From Limnohabitans sp. Rim11 (GTDB taxonomy: Bacteria; Pseudomonadota; Gammaproteobacteria; Burkholderiales; Burkholderiaceae_C), in NCBI RefSeq assembly GCF_001269365.1, contig NZ_CXOM01000001.1:62090-126089 (forward strand): a stretch of DNA of 64,000 nucleotides, written 5' to 3'. Each line of letters begins with the position of its first letter. The first letter of the stretch is position 1. The notes beneath the pieces were generated by a model, which was not told where the DNA came from, did not search any database, and saw only the letters and a list, made by a program, of their open reading frames with translations. The translations under genes and the position numbers were made by a program. Below, piece after piece: positions 26,965-37,314 of the stretch.

Positions 26965-28119
26965 TTACTGGGGAAAGGTACCCGGCAACAAGATGCTCTT
27001 GTCGACGGTGTCCATTTGCGTGCGGCCACAAAACGCCATGGTCAAATCAAGTTCGTTGTGAATAATTTGCAAGGCCTTCTCAACGCCGGGTTGACCCATG
27101 GCGCCCAGACCGTACAAGAATGCACGGCCAATGTAAGTGCCTTGTGCGCCCAAGGCCCGGGCTTTGAGCACATCTTGACCGCTGCGAATGCCGCCATCCA
27201 TGTGCACTTCAATGTGTTTGCCCACGGCATCGACAATAGCAGGCAAGGCTTCAATGCTGCTTTGGGCACCATCGAGTTGGCGGCCACCATGGTTGCTAAC
27301 GATCATGGCATCGGCGCCACTTTCAACGGCCATGCGAGCGTCTTCCACATCTTGAATGCCCTTCAAAATGATCTTGCCGCCCCAACGCTTTTTGATCCAC
27401 TCGACATCGCCCCAATTGAGGCGAGGATCGAACTGTTGAGCAGTCCAGGCCGACAAAGAGCCCATGTTTTCAACACCTTTGACGTGGCCCACAATGTTGC
27501 CAAACTGACGGCGCGATGTGCCCAACATGCCTAAGGCCCAACGGGGTTTGGTTGCAATGTTGAGGATGTTGGGAATGGTGAGTTTGGGCGGCGCAGACAA
27601 GCCGTTTTTCAAATCTTTGTGGCGTTGCCCCAAAATTTGCAGATCCAAAGTAATGACCAAGGCAGAGCAATTGGCAGCGCGTGCACGCTCAATCAAACGC
27701 TCAATGAAGTCACGGTCGCGCATCACATACAACTGGAACCAGAAGGGGTGACCATCCGTGCCCTTGGACACATCTTCAATGGAGCAAATGCTCATGGTTG
27801 ACAGCGTAAAAGGAATGCCAAATTTTTTGGCAGCCCGTGCCGCCAAAATTTCGCCATCGGCATGCTGCATGCCAGTGAGGCCTGTAGGCGCAATGGCCAC
27901 AGGCATGGCCACTTTTTGGCCAATCATGGTGGTGGCCGTGCTGCGGCCTTCCATGTTGACCGCCACACGTTGGCGCAACTTGATTTTTTGAAAATCGCTT
28001 TCGTTGGCGCGGTAGGTGCTTTCTGTCCAAGAGCCGCTATCGGCATAGTCATAGAACATGCGTGGCACGCGTTTTTGAGCCAAGATACGCAACTCTTCAA
28101 TGGTGGTGATCACGGACAT
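26965..28119 (-). CDS. lldD: FMN-dependent L-lactate dehydrogenase / alpha-hydroxy-acid oxidase
   Basis: Membrane-associated flavoenzyme of 384 residues oxidising L-lactate to pyruvate and passing electrons to quinone. The active-site base H277 is in SNHGGRQLDG, preceded by the FMN lysine in KIILKG and followed by DGGIRSGQD and GRAFLYG. If the fucose-type cluster yields lactaldehyde or lactate, this enzyme could consume it, although the genes are 13 kb apart. It lies 51 bp downstream of the hemerythrin gene on the same strand. Confidence 0.92.
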   Translation of the reverse strand: MSVITTIEELRILAQKRVPRMFYDYADSGSWTESTYRANESDFQKIKLRQRVAVNMEGRSTATTMIGQKVAMPVAIAPTGLTGMQHADGEILAARAAKKFGIPFTLSTMSICSIEDVSKGTDGHPFWFQLYVMRDRDFIERLIERARAANCSALVITLDLQILGQRHKDLKNGLSAPPKLTIPNILNIATKPRWALGMLGTSRRQFGNIVGHVKGVENMGSLSAWTAQQFDPRLNWGDVEWIKKRWGGKIILKGIQDVEDARMAVESGADAMIVSNHGGRQLDGAQSSIEALPAIVDAVGKHIEVHMDGGIRSGQDVLKARALGAQGTYIGRAFLYGLGAMGQPGVEKALQIIHNELDLTMAFCGRTQMDTVDKSILLPGTFPQ

Positions 28120-28170
28120 AATAGATTTCCAGTTTGGATAAAAGCTTTAAAAGCTTGTCTTTGAATTTGA

Positions 28171-28683
28171 TCAGCTGCAGCTCACACTGCCGCAACCCGA
28201 CATGGTGACGTTTTTGATGATGGAAGGGTCGGCCAGCGTTTCGGTTTCGCTGTCAAAGTTGACCGATTTCAAATGCTGTGCCAAACCTGCATCCATGGTG
28301 GCGGCGTGCTGCGGAAACCATTCAGCCAAAGCTTCTGCCATGCGTGAAATGATCTCTGTGTCGCCTTGTACGTAGTGAGTTTCGACAGCGCGCATGGTTT
28401 CTAATATGGTGGCGTGTTGACCTGCATGGCAGTTGTCTTCGCTAAACCCTGTGGCCACCATCCAGCGGTCTTCTTGCTCAAAATGTGCCACGGTGTGATT
28501 GAGAAACTCTCGGTACAAATTAAGTTGCTCGGTTTGTGGCGTGAGCAGCAATGCATTCAGCATGGTCACAAACTCTTCGTGTGTATCGTCCATTCGGCCA
28601 TCGCCCGTGTGCAACTCAGCGGTCCAATGAAGACCTGCTGCAAAGGGGGACACGGTGCGTTGCTCGGTTTGAGTGGCTTCCAT
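28171..28683 (-). CDS. Bacteriohemerythrin-domain protein with Cys-containing C-terminal tail
   Basis: Diiron O2-binding domain of 170 residues. The ligand series is H35 (DTHEE), H63 and H67 with E71 (HTVAHFEQE), H86/H90 (CHAGQH), and H126 with D131 (HAATMD), all in the order expected for bacteriohemerythrin. After the domain, a linker leads to an extreme C-terminus MSGCGSVSCS with C164 and C169, absent from typical hemerythrins. It starts 12 bp after argH. Roles such as O2 storage, O2/redox sensing or iron repair are possible; the tail suggests a thiol or metal function. Not assigned further. Confidence 0.85.
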   Translation of the reverse strand: MEATQTEQRTVSPFAAGLHWTAELHTGDGRMDDTHEEFVTMLNALLLTPQTEQLNLYREFLNHTVAHFEQEDRWMVATGFSEDNCHAGQHATILETMRAVETHYVQGDTEIISRMAEALAEWFPQHAATMDAGLAQHLKSVNFDSETETLADPSIIKNVTMSGCGSVSCS

Positions 28684-28695
28684 CGCAAAAACCTT

Positions 28696-30150
28696 TTAAA
28701 AATCTAAGCGCGCATGATGACGCGCAATTTGCTGGCGAACTTGACTGGGCGCGGTACCGCCCAATGTGTTGCGAGCATTCAGGGACCCCACCAAGCTGAG
28801 GCATTCAAATACATCGGCTTGGATGGCGGGATTGAATTGTTGCAAAGTGGCCAAAGGCAATTCGCTCAAGTCCAAATTCTGAGTCTGCGCAGTTTTGACA
28901 GCGTGCGCAACCACCTCGTGGGCATCGCGGAAGGGCAGGCCTTTTTTGACCAAGTAGTCAGCCAAATCAGTAGCCGTTGCATAGCCCTTTTTGGTGGCGG
29001 CCTCCATCGCTGCGGCATTGACGGTTATGCCGCCTTCTTTTTGGCCCGTCTGAGAATTGACTTGGCCGCCAATCATTTCGCTGAAGATACGCAGGGTGTC
29101 TTTGAGCGTGTCCACTGTGTCAAACAATGGTTCTTTGTCTTCTTGATTGTCTTTGTTGTAGGCCAGGGGTTGGCCTTTCATCAAAGTGATCAGGCCCATC
29201 AAGTGACCCACCACACGGCCCGTTTTGCCACGCGCCAATTCGGGCACGTCTGGGTTTTTCTTCTGCGGCATGATGGAACTGCCGGTGGTGAAACGATCGG
29301 CAATTTTGACAAAGCCAAAGTTTTGGCTCATCCACAAAATGAGTTCTTCGCTGAGGCGGCTGATGTGCACCATGCACAAAGAAGCGGCGGCCGTGAATTC
29401 AATCGCAAAGTCGCGGTCACTCACACCATCTAAACTGTTTTGACTGACGCAGGCGTTGCCTTGTTCGTCCACCATGCCAAGGCTCTTGGCCACGCGTTCG
29501 CGGTCGAGCGGGTAGGTGGTGCCTGCCAACGCGGCAGAGCCCAAGGGCAAGCGGTTGGTGCGGCGACGCACATCGGCCATGCGCTCGGCATCGCGCGCAA
29601 ACATTTCGACATAAGCCAACAAGTGATGCGCAAAGCTGACGGGTTGTGCCACTTGCAAATGCGTGAAGCCAGGCAATATGACTTCTACGTTGCGCTCTGC
29701 CACTTCGATCAATGACTTTTGCAGGTCGTTCAGGAGCCCGCTAATCAGGTCAATCTCGCTGACCAACCAAAGACGGACGTCGGTCGCCACTTGGTCGTTG
29801 CGACTGCGGCCCGTGTGAAGGCGCTTGCCTGCATCGCCCACAATTTGTGTCAGGCGAGCTTCGATGTTGAGGTGCACATCTTCCAAGTCCAATTTCCAGT
29901 CAAACTGGCCTTTGGCAATTTCATCGGTAATTTGGGCCATGCCGCGCTGAATGTCGGCCAAGTCTTGGGCGCTGATGATATTTTGGGTCGCCAGCATTTC
30001 GGCATGAGCCAAACTGCCCTGAATGTCAGATTGCCACAGTCGCTTGTCAAAGAACACGCTGGAGGTGTAGCGCTTGACCAGGTCGCTCATGGGCTCGGAA
30101 AACAAGGCCGACCAGGCCTGGGACTTTTGATCGAATTGGTTTTTAGACAT
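28696..30150 (-). CDS. argH: Argininosuccinate lyase
   Basis: Last step of arginine synthesis, splitting argininosuccinate to arginine and fumarate. The 484-residue protein has the fumarase/lyase signature [12 protein letters not shown], the HTGRSRNDQ segment and [10 protein letters not shown]. It is the first gene of a tight leftward series (hemerythrin, lldD, dinB, crotonase). It lies 89 bp after ppc with only a weak hairpin between. Confidence 0.97.
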   Translation of the reverse strand: MSKNQFDQKSQAWSALFSEPMSDLVKRYTSSVFFDKRLWQSDIQGSLAHAEMLATQNIISAQDLADIQRGMAQITDEIAKGQFDWKLDLEDVHLNIEARLTQIVGDAGKRLHTGRSRNDQVATDVRLWLVSEIDLISGLLNDLQKSLIEVAERNVEVILPGFTHLQVAQPVSFAHHLLAYVEMFARDAERMADVRRRTNRLPLGSAALAGTTYPLDRERVAKSLGMVDEQGNACVSQNSLDGVSDRDFAIEFTAAASLCMVHISRLSEELILWMSQNFGFVKIADRFTTGSSIMPQKKNPDVPELARGKTGRVVGHLMGLITLMKGQPLAYNKDNQEDKEPLFDTVDTLKDTLRIFSEMIGGQVNSQTGQKEGGITVNAAAMEAATKKGYATATDLADYLVKKGLPFRDAHEVVAHAVKTAQTQNLDLSELPLATLQQFNPAIQADVFECLSLVGSLNARNTLGGTAPSQVRQQIARHHARLDF

Positions 30151-30239
30151 TTCTAGATTTTATCGGGTCGATGGGCGGATCAAACCCAATGAAACCCCTC
30201 AAATCTGACTGAATTGCCTAAAAACTGCCCGAGCGGCCC

Positions 30240-33062
30240 TCAGCCGGTGTTTCGAAGCCCAGCGGCAATCCCGTTGATGGACAAATGGATGCCCCTTTGG
30301 ACGCGTTCGTCGGCCTTGCCTTCACGGTATCGGCGAATCAGCTCAACCTGCAAGTGATGCAAGGGGTCAATGTAGGGAAAGCGATGCCGAATGGAACGGG
30401 CCAAGGCTGGGTTGTGCTCAAGGCGGTGTTTGTCGCCCGTAATCAGGGTCATGACATGCGCGGTTAGGTGCCATTCAGCCTCAATGGCACTGAAGATTTT
30501 CTTGCGCAATTTGGCGTCGGTGACCAGTTCGCTGTAGCGCGACGCCAAAGCCAAGTCGCTTTTGGCCAACACCATGTCCATGTTGGACAACAAGGTCTTG
30601 AAGAAGGGCCACTGTTTGACCATCTTTTGCAAAAGCGCCAAGGCCGCTTTTCTTTCTTTGTCCGTAGGCTGATTCAGAAAGCCCTCAACGGCTGAGCCGA
30701 ATCCAAACCAGCCTGGCAAAGTGAGTCGGCACTGACCCCAGCTGAACCCCCAAGGGATGGCTCGCAAGTCTTCAATTTTTTGATTGGCTTTGCGCGATGC
30801 TGGGCGTGAGCCGATGTTGAGTTCTGCAATTTCCCGTATGGGGGTTGCACTGAAAAAGTAATCATTGAAACCAGGTGTTTCATAAACCAGGCTGCGATAA
30901 GCGTCCATGCTGGCTTGCGACAGCTTGGCCGCGGTTTCCAAGAAGTTACGGGGCGCGGTCTTGGTGGGTTGCAGCAACGTAGCTTCCAGAGTGGCGGCCA
31001 CCAAGGTTTCCAAATTACGTCGGCCAATTTCGGGGTTGGCGTATTTTGAACCAATCACTTCGCCCTGTTCAGTCAATCTAATTTGACCGCGCACTGTACC
31101 GGGAGGCTGCGCCAAAATGGCTTGGTAGCTAGGCCCACCGCCGCGGCCCACTGTGCCGCCTCGGCCGTGGAACATTCGCAGTTGGATGTTGTGGCTGTTG
31201 GCCAGTCGATCAAAGTCTTCTACCAGGGCCACTTCGGCGCGGTAGAGCTCCCAGTTGCTGGTAAAAATACCGCCGTCTTTGTTGGAATCGGAATATCCCA
31301 ACATGATGTCTTGCTCGGCACCTGAGCGCTGAATCAATGGCGCGATGCCGGGCAGGGCATAGAACTCGCGCATGATGCTTGCCGAGTTACGCAGGTCTTC
31401 AATTGTTTCAAACAAAGGCACCACGATGAGATCGACCACCGCTTGGGCATCCAAAGTGCCCCGCAGCAGCCCCACTTCTTTTTGCAACAGCAGCACCTCT
31501 AACAAGTCACTCACGGTTTCGGTGTGACTGATGATGTAGTGGCGAATGGCTTCGGAACCATACAACTGACGCGATGTCAGCGCCGTTTCAAAAATAGCCA
31601 GCTCGGCTTGAGCATGGGCTGAGTACGTGGCGCCAGGAATTCTCAGTGGCCGTGCATCGTGCAACAGCCCTATCAGGACGGCACGTTTGTTGATCTCGTC
31701 CAAGGCGACATAATTTTTTTCGATGCGTGCCGCTGCCAACAATTCCGCCACCACTTTCTCGTGCTGGTCAGAGCTTTGCCGTAAGTCAACAGTGGCTAAA
31801 TGAAAGCCAAAGACCTCGACCGCTCGCATGAGTGGCTTGAGTCTTTGCGCAGCCAAATCTTGCGCTTGATGGCTTTGCAAAGAGCTGGCAATGGTCTGCA
31901 GATCTTCCAGAAAAGTCGCTGCATCTGGATAGGGGTTTTGAGGCGCTACGGCATGTCTTGCAGCATCACCGTCTGTCAACAATTTCAAGGTGGCAGCAAG
32001 TCGTGCGTACATGCCGGTCAGGGCACGTCGATAGGGCTCATCGACACGGTGTGCGTTGGTGTCGGGTGAGCGCTCAGCCAAAGCTTGCATGGCGGGCGGG
32101 AAATTCACCAACATGGCGGACAAGGACAGTTCACTGCCCAAGTAATGAACTTCAGTGAGGTAATGCCGCAATGCTACTTCAGCTTGTCGTCGCAAAGCGT
32201 AGCTCAATGTTTGTGCGTTGACGTTGGGGTTGCCATCGCGATCACCCCCAATCCATTGGCCCATTCGAAGAAAGGGTGCTACGGGATGGTTGCCCAAAGC
32301 GTCTTCAAGTGACGCATAAATTTTGGGTATTTCTTGCAGAAAAGTGGATTCGTAATAGCTGAGAGAGTTTTCAATTTCGTCGGCTACAGTGAGCTTTGAA
32401 AATCGAAGCAAACGTGTTTGCCATAGTTGCATCACACGCGCACGAATCCGTTGTTCGTTGGCCGCCAGTTCTTTGGGCGACAGTGCGTCTTTGTTGGCAT
32501 TGACTGCGGCAGCACGCGCTTTGATTTCGTCACGCTCATTCAGCAAATTGGCAATGTCGCGTTCCGCACTCAAAATGCTCTGTCTTTGGACTTCAGTGGG
32601 GTGTGCCGTTAATACCGGCGAAACAAAACTGTTGGCCAAAGTTTGAGAGATCACTTTGGGCGTGATGCCAGCCCAACGCAGCCTTTGCAAGGCCACTTCA
32701 ATACTGCCTTCTTGCGTATCGCCAATTCGCTCGTGAATGGCCCTGCGCCTAATGTGGTGGCGGTCTTCCGCCAAATTGGCCAAGTGACTGAAATAGGTGA
32801 AGCCCCGGATGACCATCACAGCTTGGTCGCCCGGCAAATTTTTGAGTAGCTTCTTTAAGGCCTTGTCGGCTTCGTGATCGGCATCGCGCCTGAACGAGAC
32901 AGAGAGTTTGCGAATATTTTCGATCAGCTCGTAAATTTCGGCCCCTTCTTGTCCCCGAATGACATCCCCAAGAATGCGACCTAGTAGCCGAATATCTTCT
33001 ACCAAAGGGCGTTCGTTGTCGCGTGAATTGCGTTTCAAGGGGGGGATGCTTACTTTTGGCAT
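30240..33062 (-). CDS. ppc: Phosphoenolpyruvate carboxylase
   Basis: Anaplerotic enzyme of 940 residues making oxaloacetate from PEP and bicarbonate. Visible are the first active-site block VLTAHPTE near residues 151-158, the catalytic [10 protein letters not shown] and the glycine loop [14 protein letters not shown]. The C-terminus ends in NTG, the conserved allosteric/inhibitor-binding end. It diverges from hemC across 74 bp. Confidence 0.97.
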   Translation of the reverse strand: MPKVSIPPLKRNSRDNERPLVEDIRLLGRILGDVIRGQEGAEIYELIENIRKLSVSFRRDADHEADKALKKLLKNLPGDQAVMVIRGFTYFSHLANLAEDRHHIRRRAIHERIGDTQEGSIEVALQRLRWAGITPKVISQTLANSFVSPVLTAHPTEVQRQSILSAERDIANLLNERDEIKARAAAVNANKDALSPKELAANEQRIRARVMQLWQTRLLRFSKLTVADEIENSLSYYESTFLQEIPKIYASLEDALGNHPVAPFLRMGQWIGGDRDGNPNVNAQTLSYALRRQAEVALRHYLTEVHYLGSELSLSAMLVNFPPAMQALAERSPDTNAHRVDEPYRRALTGMYARLAATLKLLTDGDAARHAVAPQNPYPDAATFLEDLQTIASSLQSHQAQDLAAQRLKPLMRAVEVFGFHLATVDLRQSSDQHEKVVAELLAAARIEKNYVALDEINKRAVLIGLLHDARPLRIPGATYSAHAQAELAIFETALTSRQLYGSEAIRHYIISHTETVSDLLEVLLLQKEVGLLRGTLDAQAVVDLIVVPLFETIEDLRNSASIMREFYALPGIAPLIQRSGAEQDIMLGYSDSNKDGGIFTSNWELYRAEVALVEDFDRLANSHNIQLRMFHGRGGTVGRGGGPSYQAILAQPPGTVRGQIRLTEQGEVIGSKYANPEIGRRNLETLVAATLEATLLQPTKTAPRNFLETAAKLSQASMDAYRSLVYETPGFNDYFFSATPIREIAELNIGSRPASRKANQKIEDLRAIPWGFSWGQCRLTLPGWFGFGSAVEGFLNQPTDKERKAALALLQKMVKQWPFFKTLLSNMDMVLAKSDLALASRYSELVTDAKLRKKIFSAIEAEWHLTAHVMTLITGDKHRLEHNPALARSIRHRFPYIDPLHHLQVELIRRYREGKADERVQRGIHLSINGIAAGLRNTG

Positions 33063-33136
33063 GGCAGAACTCGGGTTTAAGGCTCATTGCATGCTAGCAT
33101 TTGAATAGCTTCAAAAATTACCAAGAGGTTACTGGT

Positions 33137-34066
33137 TTGAACCCTACTTCCGCATCCAATTTGCAGCGTCCTATCGTCATTGCCACGCGCGAAAGTCGCC
33201 TGGCCATGTGGCAGGCTGAGCATGTCCAGGCCATCTTGCAGGCCCGCGGCTATACCGTTGAACTTTTGGGCATGACCACCCAAGGCGATCAAATTTTGGA
33301 CCGAAGCCTCAGCAAGGTGGGCGGTAAAGGTTTGTTTGTCAAAGAACTCGAAGTCGCCTTGGCTGAAGGCCGAGCCGATATTGCTGTTCACTCTCTCAAA
33401 GATGTCCCCATGGACATGCCGGAGGGTTTTGAGTTGGCTTGTGTCATGGAGCGCGAAGATCCCAGAGACGCTTGGGTTTCAGCGCAGTACCCCACACTGA
33501 TGGATTTGCCCCAAGGCGCGGTGGTTGGCACTTCCAGTTTGCGCCGCACGGTCTTGCTTCGTGCTTTGCGTCCCGATTTAAAAATAGAGCCTTTGCGTGG
33601 CAATTTGGATACCCGTTTGCGCAAGCTCGACGAAGGCCAATATGCGGGCATTATTTTGGCCGCTGCAGGTTTAAAGCGCCTCAAAATGGCCGACAGAATT
33701 CGGCACATTTTTGAAACGGATCAAATGTTGCCAGCGGCCGGGCAGGGCGCATTGGGCATCGAAATTTGCACGGGCCGACAAGATTTGGTCGACGCACTCA
33801 GCCCTTTGGTGCATTCAACTTCCTGGCTGGCTGTGGCTGCCGAACGTGCTGTGAGTCGTGCCATGGGGGGCAGTTGCTCCATGCCATTGGCGGCGCACGC
33901 CACACTGGCAGGCCAAGTTTTGACTTTGAGAGCGGCTTGGGGCGATCCCGAAGGGGCGGCCACCTTGGTCACTGCCCACACAAAAGGTCAAGTCGACACC
34001 CTGGAACAAGCTGAAGCACTTGGCTTACAGATTGCCGATGAACTGCGCCGAGGTGGTGCACGTTAA
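33137..34066 (+). CDS. hemC: Porphobilinogen deaminase (hydroxymethylbilane synthase)
   Basis: Polymerises four porphobilinogens to hydroxymethylbilane. The cofactor-carrying cysteine C247 lies in [11 protein letters not shown], and the N-terminal [10 protein letters not shown] and KDVPM blocks are diagnostic. The frame begins at TTG 33101, but TTG 33137 has GAGG eight bases upstream and gives 309 residues, close to E. coli (313). It starts the hemC-hemD-hemX-hemY operon. Confidence 0.95.
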   Translation: MNPTSASNLQRPIVIATRESRLAMWQAEHVQAILQARGYTVELLGMTTQGDQILDRSLSKVGGKGLFVKELEVALAEGRADIAVHSLKDVPMDMPEGFELACVMEREDPRDAWVSAQYPTLMDLPQGAVVGTSSLRRTVLLRALRPDLKIEPLRGNLDTRLRKLDEGQYAGIILAAAGLKRLKMADRIRHIFETDQMLPAAGQGALGIEICTGRQDLVDALSPLVHSTSWLAVAAERAVSRAMGGSCSMPLAAHATLAGQVLTLRAAWGDPEGAATLVTAHTKGQVDTLEQAEALGLQIADELRRGGAR

Positions 34067-34085
34067 TGTGCTTTGCCATTGAACC

Positions 34086-34868
34086 ATGACGCAGGTTCTT
34101 GTTACACGTCCCGAACAAGATGCTGCGTCTTGGATAAGCGCACTTCAAAACGCTGGTTTTGAAGCCATCCAATTTCCCCTGCTCGATCTAAAACCAGTTT
34201 TAGGCGAACAAGACGTAGATTCTGTTTTGGCACAAATCCAAAACAGTCAAGCCGTGATGTTCGTGAGTGCCAATGCGGTCAGGTTTATGGCACAAGCGCT
34301 TCAAGCGCGCCCTCAATGGGTGACGCATTTCAATCAAAGCGCCAGAGCCTGGTGCACAGGACCTGGCACAGCTGCTGCCTTGCTCTCTTGTGGCATCTCT
34401 GAAAATCAAATTGACCAACCTGATTTGGATGCCAAACAACTGGACTCAGAAGCTTTGTGGCAGGTTGTGCAGCGACAAGTGGGTCCTCATTTCAAAGCGC
34501 TTTTCATTCGTGGTGCTGATGAAACAGGCGCCATTGCAGGCAGAGACTGGTTGGCCAACCAACTTGAGTCTTGTGGCGCCCAGGTGGAAGCGCTTGCGGC
34601 TTACCAAAGGCAGGCCAGTATTTTGTCGGCGACTCAAATTCAACAGGTTCAGCGCTGGGTCGATCAAAAAGCAATTTGGATCTTCAGTAGCTCTGCCTGT
34701 GTGCAAGCTTTGGTGGCGCAATGCCCGGATGTGCCTTGGTCCAGCGCCAAAGCCGTTGTGACGCACCCCAGAATAGCGGCATTGGCGCAACAACTTGGCT
34801 GGCGAAACGTCTCAATTGCCCCGCCAGGCATGAAAGCCATGCAGGCCTCTATAAAATCTATGGCATGA
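34086..34868 (+). CDS. hemD: Uroporphyrinogen-III synthase
   Basis: Cyclises hydroxymethylbilane with D-ring inversion. The sequence is poorly conserved in this family; the 260-residue length, the N-terminal VLVTRPEQDA, the FVSANAVRF segment and the position directly after hemC identify it. Its stop overlaps the hemX start by ATGA. Confidence 0.93.
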   Translation: MTQVLVTRPEQDAASWISALQNAGFEAIQFPLLDLKPVLGEQDVDSVLAQIQNSQAVMFVSANAVRFMAQALQARPQWVTHFNQSARAWCTGPGTAAALLSCGISENQIDQPDLDAKQLDSEALWQVVQRQVGPHFKALFIRGADETGAIAGRDWLANQLESCGAQVEALAAYQRQASILSATQIQQVQRWVDQKAIWIFSSSACVQALVAQCPDVPWSSAKAVVTHPRIAALAQQLGWRNVSIAPPGMKAMQASIKSMA

Positions 34869-35953
34869 GCACCGAAAACACCCCAGACAACCTCGCCAGT
34901 GCAAGCGCTCAACAAGGAAGCAGTCCTTCGCTTGAAAAGAATGCCACGCCATCTGGCATTTCAACTTCGCGGCGACCATTTACCTTTTGGGGTCCCATGG
35001 TGTTGGCCGTCTTGGCCCTTATTTTCAGTGGCATGCTTTGGGAAAAACTCTCACGCATTCAAGGGCAGTTGGCCCGACAAAGTGCCGATGCAGGGCAGCA
35101 ATCACTAGAAGCAAAAGCTTGGGCCAAACAGGCTCAAGACAGTGTCAAGGACAGTGCCGCTCGGATGGCGCTGGTCGAAACCCGGCTGGGTGAAGCCACT
35201 TTGCAAAGATCCCAATTGGAAGAATTGATCCAATCGCTGTCTCGTTCTAGGGATGAAAATTTAGTGTTGGACATTGAGTCTTCCCTGAGATTGGCTCAGC
35301 AACAGGCGCAACTCACCAGCAGCCTCGAGCCGCTGTTGGCAACGCTCAAAACAGCTCAATCACGATTGCAGCGTGCTTCCAACCCCCGCTTGGTCACCAT
35401 TCAGCGTGCCGTAGAGCGCGATCTGGATTTGGTCAAGACCGCTCAAATCACAGACCTGCCTGGCATGTTGCTGGTGTTAGACGAAATGGTGGCATTGGCC
35501 GATGAATTGCCGCTGGCCAACGAGCTCAACCGAACTGCCAGCGCCAACACGAAGTCTGTTGAGCCCAATGCGCAAGCGGTGCCCAATGCCGTTTGGTGGC
35601 AGGTGGTCCTCGATCGCATCATGGTCGAAGCACGCGGGCTCTTGCGCGTCAGTCGCATTGACAGTCCTGAGGCTGCTTTGTTGTCGCCAGAGCAAGGATT
35701 TTTTCTGCGTGAAAATCTCAAGCTGAAATTGCTCAATGCCCGTTTGGGTTTATTGGCCAGACAAAACGACGCCGCTCGCAATGATTTGGTGGCGGTGTCT
35801 GTGGCTCTCAAAAAATACTTTGACCCCAACGCCAAGAAAACTCAGTTGGCCTTGCAGCTGTTGGACAAGGCCCAAACCTTGAGCAAAGGCAATCCCATCC
35901 CTCGCTTGGATGGTTCCCTGGCCGCCTTGGCCACAGCCTCTGCAGGAAAGTAA
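34865..35953 (+). CDS. hemX: HemX-like membrane protein of the haem operon
   Basis: 362-residue bitopic membrane protein: a Ser/Thr-rich cytoplasmic N-terminus, one transmembrane helix at about 42-58, then a long Gln/Ala/Glu/Leu-rich helical region (probable coiled coil) in the periplasm. Such proteins are annotated as uroporphyrinogen-III C-methyltransferase by name history only; no methyltransferase motif is present. It is thought to help assemble the tetrapyrrole pathway with HemY. An upstream in-frame ATG at 34721 falls inside hemD; the ATGA-overlap start is chosen. Confidence 0.88.
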   Translation: MSTENTPDNLASASAQQGSSPSLEKNATPSGISTSRRPFTFWGPMVLAVLALIFSGMLWEKLSRIQGQLARQSADAGQQSLEAKAWAKQAQDSVKDSAARMALVETRLGEATLQRSQLEELIQSLSRSRDENLVLDIESSLRLAQQQAQLTSSLEPLLATLKTAQSRLQRASNPRLVTIQRAVERDLDLVKTAQITDLPGMLLVLDEMVALADELPLANELNRTASANTKSVEPNAQAVPNAVWWQVVLDRIMVEARGLLRVSRIDSPEAALLSPEQGFFLRENLKLKLLNARLGLLARQNDAARNDLVAVSVALKKYFDPNAKKTQLALQLLDKAQTLSKGNPIPRLDGSLAALATASAGK

Positions 35954-35959
35954 TTCCCT

Positions 35960-37246
35960 ATGCGCGCTGCACTGTGGTTGATGAGTTTGTTTGCAGTTGC
36001 CGTTGCCTCAGCGCTTCTGGCATCGAACAATGTGGGGACGGTGTCTATTTTTTGGACGCCTTACCGCTTTGATGTTTCTTTGAATTTGGTCTTGTTTGGC
36101 TTGGTGCTTGTATTGCTTACCTTGCATTGGGCACAAAGGGCGCTCACAGCCCTTTTTGAATTGCCCAAACAAGCCAAGCGTTGGCGTCTTTTGCAAAAGG
36201 AGCGTGCAGCGCATGCGGCCTTGTTGGAAGGCATGGCGTATTTCATGGAAGGTCGATTTTTAAGAGCCCGTAAATCTGCGGAAGCTGTTTTGGCGCGTGA
36301 AAAATCTCTGAACGAAGCTGGCGAAGTCATTGAACACGCCGGCGCGCTTCGCAGCGTGGCGCATATCTTGGCGGCCGAGTCTGCGCACGCGTTGCAAGAC
36401 AAAACAAGTCGTCAATTGCATTTGAATTTGGCCCTCCAAGAACCCCCTTCAGGGCATTCGGGTCTGCGTCAATCGTTGGTTGAGGGCAGTATGTTGCGAG
36501 CTGCTCGTTGGTCGCTGGACGATCGCGATGCCGCCGAAAGTTTGTTGTGGCTCGATCGCTTGCCGCAAGGCGTTTCAAGGCGAACCTTGGCCATGCGTCT
36601 GCGCTTAAAGGCAGCCCGATTGGCTGGAGAACCTTCGCAAGCTTTGGACACCGCTTTGCTGCTCATCAAGCACCGCGCATTTACGGCTGAAGCCGCTGCA
36701 AGCATGATTCGCAGCTTGGTTTTTGAATTGATTGCCAAAACGCACGAACAGGGTCAGATGCAAAGACTCTGGGCACGATTGGGCGAAGCACAACGTCAAT
36801 CGCCAGACTTGGCCATTCAGGCCGCTCAACATTGGTTGGTCTTGAGGGGAGATGCTGCGGTTGCCCGTGCTTGGCTTAAACCGATTTGGTTGAGGCTTCA
36901 ACAAGACCCAGCCAAAATTTCAAAAGTCCAAGAGCTGAAGTTGATTCAGGCGCTCGATCAAAGTTTTTCAGGCGCAGACACTCAGGATGAAAAAGATTGG
37001 TTGGTCACCATTGAGGCTGCGCAAAAAGCCAACCCAAGAAATGCCTTGTTGCAGTACTTGTCGGGCCGACTGTGTCAGAAGCGTCAACTGTGGGGCAAGG
37101 CACAGGCCTTGCTCAGCCAAGCCGCACCTGTGTTGCAAGATGCCGTGGTTCGCAGACAAGCTTGGCGATCTTTGGCCGAACTGGCTGAACAAAGAGAAGA
37201 CTTGCCTGCCGCTCTTCAAGCGCTTAAGAAAGCTTCATTGGATTAA
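35960..37246 (+). CDS. hemY: HemY, TPR-containing protoheme IX biogenesis protein
   Basis: 428-residue inner-membrane protein with two N-terminal helices (about 1-20 and 36-58) and a cytoplasmic region of helical TPR-like repeats rich in Ala and Leu. The HemY_N features RFDVSLNLVLF and WRLLQKERAAHAAL are visible. It is last in the hem operon, six bases after hemX. The biochemical role is not settled in the family; it is unrelated to the Gram-positive coproporphyrinogen oxidase that shares the name. Confidence 0.9.
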   Translation: MRAALWLMSLFAVAVASALLASNNVGTVSIFWTPYRFDVSLNLVLFGLVLVLLTLHWAQRALTALFELPKQAKRWRLLQKERAAHAALLEGMAYFMEGRFLRARKSAEAVLAREKSLNEAGEVIEHAGALRSVAHILAAESAHALQDKTSRQLHLNLALQEPPSGHSGLRQSLVEGSMLRAARWSLDDRDAAESLLWLDRLPQGVSRRTLAMRLRLKAARLAGEPSQALDTALLLIKHRAFTAEAAASMIRSLVFELIAKTHEQGQMQRLWARLGEAQRQSPDLAIQAAQHWLVLRGDAAVARAWLKPIWLRLQQDPAKISKVQELKLIQALDQSFSGADTQDEKDWLVTIEAAQKANPRNALLQYLSGRLCQKRQLWGKAQALLSQAAPVLQDAVVRRQAWRSLAELAEQREDLPAALQALKKASLD

Positions 37247-37271
37247 AAAAAGGACCCTAGGGTCCTTTTTT
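37246..37271. terminator. Bidirectional intrinsic terminator between hemY and rne
   Basis: A perfect palindrome, AAAAAAGGACCCT followed directly by AGGGTCCTTTTTT, folds to a GC stem with A/U ends, so it can terminate on both strands. It directly follows the hemY stop and lies 44 bp beyond the rne stop. Confidence 0.92.
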
Positions 37272-37314
37272 GTGGATGACACTGGGTTAACCCAATGCCA
37301 TTGTGATCACCACA

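Noticed and set aside
34865..35953. HemX as a genuine uroporphyrinogen-III methyltransferase
   Set aside because: There is no SAM-binding or methylase motif; the sequence is a single-helix membrane protein with coiled coil.
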